From the IMG/VR virus record IMGVR_UViG_3300046171_000193, positions 62,001 through 126,000 of that record: 64,000 bases of DNA; one strand, given 5' to 3'. The notes beneath the pieces were generated by a model that saw only the letters and a list, made by a program, of their open reading frames with translations, was not told the origin of the DNA and ran no database searches. Position numbers and translations under genes: made by a program. Numbering within the stretch: the first letter of the stretch is position 1; every line of letters begins with the position of its first letter. Below are positions 1-9,100 of this stretch, piece by piece. This DNA comes from a virus.

Positions 1-141
1 GCTGTATATGCATACGGTGTGAGAATGAGCAACGACATCGAAAGAATGGATAGAAATAGATGGTTCTATGATTCCGACGCTGGTAACCCAAGATATATGG
101 CTCTTGGATATGTCGACTCAAATTACGTAGAACTTACTTAG
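1..141 (+). CDS. C-terminal end of a structural protein (partial)
   Basis: Open frame from the window edge to TAG at 139-141, giving the last 46 residues of a protein that begins upstream. The visible part is rich in Asp, Arg and Tyr and ends in VELT. The next gene begins 9 bases later behind an AGAGGTAA ribosome site, so the two are probably in one late operon. By position this is the end of a tail or baseplate protein, but the fragment is too short to name. Confidence 0.6.
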   Translation, partial: AVYAYGVRMSNDIERMDRNRWFYDSDAGNPRYMALGYVDSNYVELT

Positions 142-150
142 AGGTAAAAC

Positions 151-1734
151 ATGGCAATCACATTAAGAAATTCTAAAGGGACGGCATTGACCCACGTCGA
201 ACTCGATGCCAACTTTACCACACTGCAAAATGCTGACTTAGATTCGGCAGCGGTTACGTCTATTGCGCAAGCTTTAGATAATGCGCAGGTTATTCCTTCA
301 CATATCAATACACTTGCTGGCGATTCAGATGTAGATTTTGGGTCTAAAAAAATCTATTATGCCAATATGTGGGATTCTGAAGGAGCTCTTCCAAATGCTA
401 CGACGTATCATGGTATGTTTGCTCACGTTCATGCAACCGGAGCAGGATACTTTGCTCATGGCGGAGCCTGGGTAAAGCTTGCTAATAACGCAGATCTTGG
501 AACCGGTATTGACTCGGCCAAGACTATTGCGCTCATTGATAGTGCATACGTACAAGCAAGAGAAGGCATTGACAGTATCGGTGAATTATCTAACGTTAAC
601 ATGTCTGGTATTGCAAACAACAAAATCCTTAAATGGGATTCAGGAACTCAACACTTTATTGTTGCTTCTGATGTAAGTGGCGGTGGAGGCGGTGGAGGTC
701 TAGCATATGCAGACTTTAGTGTATCAGTCGCTGCAGCAGGTTCTGCTAACTTGGCATATAATAACGCAACAGGTGTGACTACTTACACTCCACCAGACTT
801 ATCAAGCTATTTACAAAGCTATACTGTAACTGAAAACGATGTAACGAACCATCAAGCTGCATTGTCAATTACTGAATCTCAAATAAGTAACTTACAGGCT
901 TATCTAACAAGTGAAACATCTCATGCTGATGTACTTGTAGATGGAGACTTTGCAAGTGCAGGATTTATGAAAACTAATGGATCCGGAACATATTCGATAG
1001 ACAATAGTACATACATTTCTCAGGGTCAATCGATTGATATGAACGGTACTGAGTTAATACTAGATCAAAATGGTAATACAAGTTTTCATGCAAGTACTGA
1101 TGATCAGATCGATATTAAAATAGGTGGTACAGATGTAGGATATTTTAATTCTACCGGACTTGTTGTTGATAATATTACATCTCAGGCAACAGGTACTCCT
1201 ACTCTCACTGCATCAACTGATATTAATATGGTCACAGGTGGCTCTGTTACAGTAAGTCAAAACAGTGGTGCAGGCGGTGGATTCAGGGTTGGTAGTATGA
1301 CAACGTCACAGCGTAATGCATTGTCAGCATCTAATGGTGAAATCATTTATAATACTACTAACAGTCAAATGGAAATTTATGAGCATAGCGCATGGCATCC
1401 GATGACAAAAGGTTCTAATGTATTTAATGTCACAAGTAGCGGTTCTAGCGATTATGTTTTTAATGATCCAGAGAGTCATTGGTTTACTTCATCAACAAAT
1501 GATCCTGTTCTCTATTTGCGTAGAGGCGAAACATATTACTTTGTTGTTAATGCTTCTGGCCATCCATTTCAAATTCGTGTAAGTAATGGTGGGTCTGCAT
1601 ATGCTGATGGTATAACAGGAAATACACAGGCCGTAGGAACGGTCGTATTTAAAGTTCCGATGGGTGCACCATCTACATTGTACTATCAATGTACTGCACA
1701 CTCGGGTATGGGTAACACAATAAACATAGTGTGA
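151..1734 (+). CDS. Tail fibre-like protein with C-terminal cupredoxin-like domain
   Basis: A 527-residue virion protein. The start (MAITLRNSKG) follows AGAGGTAA, and the ELDANF segment is a common opening of marine T4-like fibre proteins. The middle is Ser/Thr/Asn/Gly-rich with a poly-Gly stretch near residue 175. The last ~100 residues look like a cupredoxin fold: a His in SGHPFQIRV and a terminal YYQCTAHSGMG, giving the order H...C-x2-H-x2-M known from type I copper proteins of the amicyanin class. Whether copper is bound cannot be told from sequence. The subtilase gene follows 4 bases after the stop, so the two are likely co-translated. The fibre assignment is inferred from composition and context. 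Confidence 0.75.
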   Translation: MAITLRNSKGTALTHVELDANFTTLQNADLDSAAVTSIAQALDNAQVIPSHINTLAGDSDVDFGSKKIYYANMWDSEGALPNATTYHGMFAHVHATGAGYFAHGGAWVKLANNADLGTGIDSAKTIALIDSAYVQAREGIDSIGELSNVNMSGIANNKILKWDSGTQHFIVASDVSGGGGGGGLAYADFSVSVAAAGSANLAYNNATGVTTYTPPDLSSYLQSYTVTENDVTNHQAALSITESQISNLQAYLTSETSHADVLVDGDFASAGFMKTNGSGTYSIDNSTYISQGQSIDMNGTELILDQNGNTSFHASTDDQIDIKIGGTDVGYFNSTGLVVDNITSQATGTPTLTASTDINMVTGGSVTVSQNSGAGGGFRVGSMTTSQRNALSASNGEIIYNTTNSQMEIYEHSAWHPMTKGSNVFNVTSSGSSDYVFNDPESHWFTSSTNDPVLYLRRGETYYFVVNASGHPFQIRVSNGGSAYADGITGNTQAVGTVVFKVPMGAPSTLYYQCTAHSGMGNTINIV

Positions 1735-1738
1735 TAAA

Positions 1739-3787
1739 ATGAGCGAAAAGTATTACGTACTAACAACATATACAAAGGAACAATTTGATGAAATAAGCGC
1801 AGAGCTTATAACATCTGATTCAACTCCGGAGACAATACCCGATCGATCAGTTGATTGTACTGATACGAAAGAACACAGCGATGTACGTGGTGAATTTTCA
1901 TTAACAGAAGAAGAGTCAGCCGCTTTACAATCCGATGATCGTGTTAAAATAATTAATGAAAGTCCAAACAGATACCCTGAAACATATATGCCACCTCCTG
2001 ATGAATTAAAAAATCAAATATGGGGAACGGCAAAAGATCGATGGGATACTGCATATAATAATTACCAAATGTGGACAGTAGGAAGTTCGTCTATTCAAGG
2101 TAATTTTAGTGGAGCTGAACCGACAGTTAATAGGACTACCGCGCTATACCGAATGCAAACAAAACAAAATCCGTGGAAGACTGCATCAACTAATGAAAAC
2201 GTGGCTATAAGCTCTAAAGTACAACAACAAGGCGCAGGTGAAAATGTTGATGTCATATGTGCTGATAACGGTACATGGATCGCACATACAGAATTTATTA
2301 ATAAAGGCGTAAACAATGCAGTAAATCCGGTTGATTATAAGTCAGGTAACGTTTTAAATCGAGCAGGATATTGTGACGTATTAGATGTTGTTCTTGACGG
2401 TCCATACTATATTGATCCTGACTGGTTCAATGCAGATACAAGTAGATTAGAAACACGATGGGATGGTACGGTTGTACCGACCGAAGCTGCAGCTCAAAGC
2501 TGGTGGAGAGATTCAACTCAGCGCAGTGCATCGTTTGCCGCATTTGGAAATATTCTTGTATCTACTGCTTATACTCGAGACAATGTACACGGGAGTCCGA
2601 CAACGTTAGCATACGATGCAGATCATGGTACACAATGTGCTAGTTTAATATACGGTCGTACACACGGGTGGGCATACAACGCAAATAAGTGGCATCTAAA
2701 CTTATATGGTAGTGGTTATAATGTAGGTAGTTTTGAAATCGGATTTGACGTACAAAAAATATTTCACACATATAAACCTAATAATCCTATCTTTGGCACA
2801 AAAGATCCTACCATTAGCTCAAACAGTTGGGGATTTAGATCATCTTCTAAAGGTGGATCTTATTACTACTTTAGAACAGATGGAGCTGCCTCTTATGGTG
2901 GAACATCAAACGAACCAAACTATATTAGTTGGTTAGGCGCAATGGGCGATGGCGGTCGTTGGAAAAGCGAGCATTACGATAACAGTACGACACAGGCTGG
3001 AGACGAATTAACTCAATCAGGTGTCATTATGGTAACTGCAGCTGGAAATAGCAATCAGCCACAATATAATCCTGATCATCCGAACTATGATAATCGTATA
3101 TCAAATAACAATACAAACACTTTTTATCAAGATACGTTCAGTGAATTTGGTTATAACGTAACAGGATCAACTAATCGTAGAGGGTTTCCACAGCATATAG
3201 GAAAAACTGTAAGTGAAACATCATATGGAAATACTACGGTTAAATTTCCTGCAATCAACGTTGGTTGTTTAGATGATGATATGACAAATAGCTATGATCA
3301 AGATAGAAAAGTAAATTATAGTGATTGTGGAAATGCAATTGACTTTTTTGCTCCTGGAGATGGAACGTTAGCCGCATGTCCAGATGCATCTTATGGAGTT
3401 GATACAAGCAGAAGCGATGGAGAATACGCTGATTTAACTGCTATCTCTGCATGTAGAGATACAAGGTTTAGTGGTACAAGCGCTGCATGTCCTGTAGGCG
3501 CAGGTCTAATGGCCGTGGTTATGCAATTCAATAGAAGTTGGACATACGAGAATCTTCGTAATTGGATTGAGACAACCGTAGATGAACAACCGTCTTCTGA
3601 TATGTACGAAGGAACTGAAGTTACAACAGCCGGTGGTAGTTGGTCAAGTGATTATAATGCATTACAAGGCGCTGATCGCAGAGTATTGTATGCTGCCACG
3701 ATACCTATAAATACTCCATATCCTGCAGATTTTAAAATGGAAGGTCCTTTAGCGATAACCGCTGGACACTTCGATAAAGTAGTATAA
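1739..3787 (+). CDS. Subtilisin-like serine protease (S8 family), virion-associated
   Basis: A 682-residue protein with a complete S8 catalytic set: Asp176 in VICADNGT, His296 in DADHGTQCA, oxyanion Asn437 in TAAGNSN and nucleophile Ser581 in FSGTSAACP. Residues ~1-80 resemble an I9-type propeptide (YYVLTTY near the start; FSLTEEESAAL and DDRVKIINE later), which normally folds and inhibits the enzyme until cleaved. There is no signal peptide or membrane segment, so it is probably assembled into the particle rather than exported. It sits between two fibre genes. Likely roles are maturation of tail proteins or digestion of host surface protein at adsorption; both are inference. No active-site residue is lost. 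Confidence 0.88.
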   Translation: MSEKYYVLTTYTKEQFDEISAELITSDSTPETIPDRSVDCTDTKEHSDVRGEFSLTEEESAALQSDDRVKIINESPNRYPETYMPPPDELKNQIWGTAKDRWDTAYNNYQMWTVGSSSIQGNFSGAEPTVNRTTALYRMQTKQNPWKTASTNENVAISSKVQQQGAGENVDVICADNGTWIAHTEFINKGVNNAVNPVDYKSGNVLNRAGYCDVLDVVLDGPYYIDPDWFNADTSRLETRWDGTVVPTEAAAQSWWRDSTQRSASFAAFGNILVSTAYTRDNVHGSPTTLAYDADHGTQCASLIYGRTHGWAYNANKWHLNLYGSGYNVGSFEIGFDVQKIFHTYKPNNPIFGTKDPTISSNSWGFRSSSKGGSYYYFRTDGAASYGGTSNEPNYISWLGAMGDGGRWKSEHYDNSTTQAGDELTQSGVIMVTAAGNSNQPQYNPDHPNYDNRISNNNTNTFYQDTFSEFGYNVTGSTNRRGFPQHIGKTVSETSYGNTTVKFPAINVGCLDDDMTNSYDQDRKVNYSDCGNAIDFFAPGDGTLAACPDASYGVDTSRSDGEYADLTAISACRDTRFSGTSAACPVGAGLMAVVMQFNRSWTYENLRNWIETTVDEQPSSDMYEGTEVTTAGGSWSSDYNALQGADRRVLYAATIPINTPYPADFKMEGPLAITAGHFDKVV

Positions 3788-3790
3788 ATA
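3783..3790 (+). promoter_or_regulatory. T4-type late promoter (TATAAATA)
   Basis: Exact match to the T4 late consensus, recognised by the gp55 sigma factor with the sliding clamp. It overlaps the end of the subtilase gene and lies 24 bases before the next start codon. Confidence 0.8.
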
Positions 3791-3813
3791 GATAAAACGA
3801 ATTAGAGGTAATA

Positions 3814-4800
3814 ATGACTCGTCAGAACATAGCAAATGGTACGTATGCCAATGACGGAAGTGGTGATACATTACGTCAAGCGAGCCAGAAAATTAATGAA
3901 AATTTTGTCGAGCTTTATCAAAAACTCGGTGGAGATAGTAATACTTTAGTTGGAGCAATTGCTGTTGCAGCGGGTGGTTTACAGTTTGAAGGAACTACGG
4001 CAGATCTAAACGAAACAGTTTTAAGAGCTGTTGATCCTACGGCCGATCATGTTATTCATTTACCAAATGCCTCTGGTGAAATTTTACTTGATTCTGCCAC
4101 ACAAACATTATTGAATAAAACACTTACCAGCCCAACAGTAAGCGGAATAAAAGTTCAAGATAATGATGCATCGCACACATATAATTTTATAGCGGGTTCA
4201 TTGACTGCGAATCATAATCTTAATATACCAACACTATCAGATAGTGATACACTTACTTTACTTGGTGCATCTCAAACATTAACAAATAAAACTCTTACAG
4301 CTCCTACAATGTCTCAACCTAAAGTTAGTGGTTATATTGGAGACGCTAACGGAGCTGAAATTTTTAGTATTACTGCAACAGGAAGTGCAGTTAATCATGT
4401 TGATGTACAAAACGCCGGTACTGGTTCAAATCCTGTTATGAGTGCAAGTGGAGACGATGCTGATGTTAATCTTAATTTAAGTGGTAAAGGAACAGGATCA
4501 GTAGAAATTGAAAAAGCAGCTTATTCTTCTGATGTGATTACGGCCACAGGAGCTGCTGATACTTCTAAATCATATATTGTCGGAAACTCTGGAACACCAA
4601 TTTCGGTATCAGTGGCTAATGGTACGACAGTAGGAGAATATAAACTATTTACAAATAAGAACGCTGGTACTGCTACTATTACACCAGCCACCTTTGGACC
4701 AGGAACCAGCATTGCTTTAGCAAATAATCAAGGATGCACAATGATATGGGATGGAACAAGTTGGCAGTTGGTCAGTAACTTCGGCGGAACCGTGAGCTAG
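3814..4800 (+). CDS. Tail fibre / virion structural protein
   Basis: A 328-residue structural protein of a type common in marine T4-like phages (opening MTRQNIANGT, then INENFVELY). It has two copies of an internal motif of the form QTLxNKTLTxPT around residues 97 and 152, suggesting repeated beta-structured shaft modules. The C-terminal part (ITATGAADTSKSY onward) is a compact Gly/Thr-rich domain. It starts at ATG 3814 behind AGAGGTAA and has its own late promoter. The gp8 baseplate gene follows 10 bases downstream. Exact role in the tail is not known. Confidence 0.7.
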   Translation: MTRQNIANGTYANDGSGDTLRQASQKINENFVELYQKLGGDSNTLVGAIAVAAGGLQFEGTTADLNETVLRAVDPTADHVIHLPNASGEILLDSATQTLLNKTLTSPTVSGIKVQDNDASHTYNFIAGSLTANHNLNIPTLSDSDTLTLLGASQTLTNKTLTAPTMSQPKVSGYIGDANGAEIFSITATGSAVNHVDVQNAGTGSNPVMSASGDDADVNLNLSGKGTGSVEIEKAAYSSDVITATGAADTSKSYIVGNSGTPISVSVANGTTVGEYKLFTNKNAGTATITPATFGPGTSIALANNQGCTMIWDGTSWQLVSNFGGTVS

Positions 4801-4810
4801 GGAATCTAAA

Positions 4811-6187
4811 ATGGTTGCAATTATTACAGATAAATTTAAAAGACAAGTTCTTAACGATATTTTTACAAACGTTACAGATTCTGCGGCTACGTACTATATT
4901 GGTATTGGTAGATCACAAGACTGGAATGCTACGGACGCAGCTCCCACTCCTTTGAATACTGCAAAAGAAGAACGTGACTTTCGTTTAAATTTACAGGCTA
5001 TGAAAAAAGGTGAAGATGTTTCATATGTGATTCCTAGATATAACTGGTCTTCTGGTACAATTTATGCTTCGTATGATGATCATGTTCAAGGTTATCCAAC
5101 AAATGCATATTATGTTATGACAGATGAGTTAGCTGTTTACATGTGTTTACAGCAAGGTAAAGATGCTACAGGATCTTCTGTGACATCTACGGTTAAACCG
5201 ACAGGCACTTCTTTAGATCCTATTTCAACAGCAGACGGTTACGTATGGAAATACCTATATGGACAAACTGCTTTGCGTTCGGTAAAGTTTACATCAGCTA
5301 ATTATATTCCCGTACAGTTCGTTGACTCTGCCGGCGCTTCTGATCCTGCATTAGAGCAAGAACAAAAAACAATTCAGGATGCAGCCGTCAAAGGACAGAT
5401 TACTAGTATTAAGGTAGATAACGGTGGAACAGGATATACGTCTGCTCCAACTATTACATTTACCGGTAACGGAACAAAAACTCCTGGCGCAACAGCTACT
5501 GTATATAACGGAACTATTGTAAAAGTTGAGATGAATGATTCTGGTACAGGAAAAGCTTATGGCGCTGGATACGATTATGCATCAGTTCTATTTTCTGGTG
5601 GCGGTGGAACAGGAGCACATGCTCGTGCTGTAGTATCAACACCGTTAGGAATAGGTGGAGATGCAAGAGACGATCTTCGCTCAAGCGCTATTATGTTTAA
5701 TTCGAAGCTAATTGGCGACGAAACAAATGCGATGATTACAAGTAATGATTATAGGCAAGTAGGAATAATTAGAGATCCTAAAGTTGGTCCAGATTCTGCA
5801 GATTCAGATTTTGAAGGTCCTGCAGCAAACGTCTTAAATAAATTAAAGTTTGGTTCTATTGCTCAAAACTTTACCGAAGACAAAACAATTCTAGGATCCA
5901 CATCTGCTGCAAAAGCATATATCGATAACGCAGATTCAAGCTATGTATGGTATCATCAGACTGATTCTACTGGCTTTGCTACATTTATCGAAGGCGAAAC
6001 GATTACGGAGACTGATGGTAATGGTGAAGGCATCTTAGATTCAGCTTCGGTTGACGGTGATACATTGGCATATATAAAAGGTACAGTCGATCGATTGTCT
6101 GGTACAATATTGTACATCGATAATCGAGCTGCGATTGAAAGAGATCCCGCACAAACTGAAGACATAAAAGTAATAATTCAACTGTAG
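4811..6187 (+). CDS. 8: Baseplate wedge protein gp8 homologue
   Basis: A 458-residue protein related to T4 gp8, a baseplate wedge subunit. Recognisable gp8 features include the N-terminal DKFKRQVLNDIF, YYIGIGRSQDW, the segment YYVMTDELAVYMCL and TADGYVWKYLY near residue 145. It is longer than T4 gp8 because of a Gly-rich insertion around residues 195-270 (GTGYTSAPTITF and a second copy-like stretch), as in marine relatives. It lies between a fibre gene and the large DUF4815-type protein, the usual baseplate neighbourhood. Confidence 0.82.
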   Translation: MVAIITDKFKRQVLNDIFTNVTDSAATYYIGIGRSQDWNATDAAPTPLNTAKEERDFRLNLQAMKKGEDVSYVIPRYNWSSGTIYASYDDHVQGYPTNAYYVMTDELAVYMCLQQGKDATGSSVTSTVKPTGTSLDPISTADGYVWKYLYGQTALRSVKFTSANYIPVQFVDSAGASDPALEQEQKTIQDAAVKGQITSIKVDNGGTGYTSAPTITFTGNGTKTPGATATVYNGTIVKVEMNDSGTGKAYGAGYDYASVLFSGGGGTGAHARAVVSTPLGIGGDARDDLRSSAIMFNSKLIGDETNAMITSNDYRQVGIIRDPKVGPDSADSDFEGPAANVLNKLKFGSIAQNFTEDKTILGSTSAAKAYIDNADSSYVWYHQTDSTGFATFIEGETITETDGNGEGILDSASVDGDTLAYIKGTVDRLSGTILYIDNRAAIERDPAQTEDIKVIIQL

Positions 6188-6196
6188 AGTGATTTA

Positions 6197-9100
6197 ATGG
6201 CGACAAAATTTACGGAAAAAGTCTTTGCTGATACGTATAAAGACGATTATAGAGACAGTAATAACTATCATAGGATACTGTTTAATTCTGGCCGTGCTTT
6301 GCAGGCAAGAGAGCTAACTCAGTCTCAAACGATACAACAAAAAGAAATTGAAAGATTTGCCCGCAATATCTTTAAAGAAGGTGCATCAGTTAATCCTGGT
6401 GGACCAAGCCTTAATACTCGATATGAATTTATCAAGCTTGATACAACTACGAATAACTTGCCAACAGATACTTCTACTATTGTTGGAGATGAATTTACCG
6501 GGCAAAACTCTGCATTTAAAGCAAAAATTTTAGAAGTCGTTGCTGCGACTGCAAGTGATCCTGCAACAATATACGTTGCATATATCGATACCTTATCAGC
6601 TTCTTCATTTGCTTCTCCAAACACTATGGATCCAGGCGAAGACATTGTTGGTACGAATTCAGGTGTTACGTTAACTGTTCAAACCACAAGTACAACGGCA
6701 AATCCTGCTACCGGATTTGGTACAAGATTTTCGGTAGAAAAAGGTGATTTCTTTACACAAGGGCATTTTGTATTTTGTGAAAAACAATCTATCATACTAA
6801 GCAAATACGGTCAACAACCAGATGCAACTGTAGGATTTTTAGTAACACAAGACGTTGTTACTGCTGCAGACTCTGAGCTTCTGTATGATAACCAAGGCGC
6901 TACTCCAAATACTTCTGCTCCAGGTGCTGATCGTTATAGAATTACAATGACGCTTACCACTCAGGATGATATAGATTCAGATCAAAACTTTGTTTACTAC
7001 GCAAGAATAAGAAACGGCGTTGTATTTGATGTTGTAACTGGCGATGATGCATATGCGCGCGTTGAAGATAGAATGGCTAAGCGTACAGCAGATATTCAAG
7101 GTGATTTCTTTATCAATCCGTTTATTGTAAATTATGAAGACGATTCGAATGACGCAAATCTTATTGCAACAGTATCTGAAGGATTAGCATACGTATCAGG
7201 ATATAGAATAGAAAAAACCTTTCCAACACGTTTACGTATTCCAAAAGCAAGAGATACTCAAACTAATAACAACGAAGTGGTAGCTGCATCTTACGGTAAC
7301 TATATTACAGTTACAGATCTTAAAGGTTTGCCAAACGTTAACGTGTTTCAAAATAGAAACTTACGTTCTGCAGTAACCCACGGTGGTTCAACCATTGGTA
7401 CATGTCGTATTCGTGCAGTAGAAGAAGACGGAGCATATTATAGATTTTATATCTTTGATGTCGTAATGAACGCAGGCCAATCGTTCGCGAATGTAAAATC
7501 TATTGGCGGTAGTTCTTTTGATTATGCCAACTTAGTTTTAGATAATGGTAGTGCGATACTAAGAGACGTTGGTAATAATAACTTATTCTTTAACTTGCCA
7601 TTTGAACGACCAAAAACCTTATCTGATATATCATTAGAAGTATATCGTGCTTTTAATGCTTCACTCGATCCTTCTGGTGCTGCTACACTGACATTGACTG
7701 CTACCGGAGAAACGTTCGGTAGTGTCAATGACTGGATAGTTTCAGTTGATTCATCTGGTTCTGTCATTTCCCCAACAATTACAGGTGCTGGTACCCAGGC
7801 TGCGACAATTAGTGGTGGTCCAACAAGTTCTAACATTGAAATTATTGCAAAGGTAAACAAAGCTGCTGGTAGTGTACGTACAAAAACTCTTGTTGAAACC
7901 ACGGTTGTACGAGCTATAGAATCTGATGGAACCGGTACTGCTTTTATAAGTTTACAAAAACCAGATTTATTTAAGTTAGATCGTCTGCGTGATTCGGATT
8001 CTGATGGTGCAGATTTAATTAATAATTTTATTGTTGATAACGGTCAGAGAGATAACTGGTATTCTCCTGCAAGATTAATTTTAAAAGGTGATAAACCAGC
8101 TCCAGGTGGACAAGTATTTGCAAGATTTAGATATTTCACACATGGTGCATCTGGTGAATTCTTTGCAGTTAACTCATATACTGGTCAGGTGGATTACAAA
8201 GACATTCCGGCTCATACATTAAACGACGGAAGTAAAGTATTCTTACACGACGTATTAGATTTTAGACCACGTAAAACCGATGGAGACTCAGACTTTACTG
8301 GTGGTACTGCTCGTATTAACGAACTACCAACCAATACTGATTTGATTACAACTGACGTTGAGTACTATCTTCCGCGGTACGATAAAATCGTACTCGATAA
8401 AGATGGTAACATTAAAGTGCTTCTTGGTACATCTGCTCTTGAACCACAGTTTCCGGTCAAGCCAGACGGGGATCTTTTACTTACAGATGTAAAATTACAA
8501 AGTTTTACAAAAAGTGACTCTGATGCGAACTTAGCACCATATGAAACAAAATTGTTTACAATGGACGATATCGGTAGTATATCTCAAAAAGTAGATAATC
8601 TATTTGAACTTACTGCATTATCGTTAATTGAAACAGGTTTATCTAATTTTAGTGTATTTGATTCTACAGGAGTTGATAGAACAAAGGCTGGCTTTTTAGT
8701 AGATGGATTTAAAGATCAATTAGGATCTAGTGTATTTAATAATGAATATAGAGCTGCTATAGATCCACAAGCGCAATTACTGCGACCATCATTTTCAGAA
8801 GAAGCTATAAGACTTATATATGACTCAGATCTTTCTACGAATACAATTCTAAAGGGAGATAACATATATAAGAAATTTACACACGTAGAATATATCGATC
8901 AGCCTCAGGTTTCAGGCGTCATGAATATTAATCCATTCTCAGTTATTACAAACATGGGTGCAATGGAATTATCTCCAGCATCTGATGAGTGGAGAGAAAC
9001 AAGACAGGCTGCTGACGTCATTGTTGGTGGAGGAACACAAAATCAATTTAGTGGAAATCAATCACAATTATTTAATAACTCACAGTGGAACTGGGCAGGA

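Noticed and set aside
6325-6645. 106-codon minus-strand open frame under the same structural gene
   Set aside because: Same reasoning: it is antisense to conserved DUF4815-like sequence and has no promoter or ribosome site.
7522-7902. 126-codon open frame on the minus strand inside the 1750-residue structural gene
   Set aside because: Antisense shadow of a well-supported gene. Its Val/Ser-rich composition is typical of reversed Asp/Thr codons, and there is no ribosome site.
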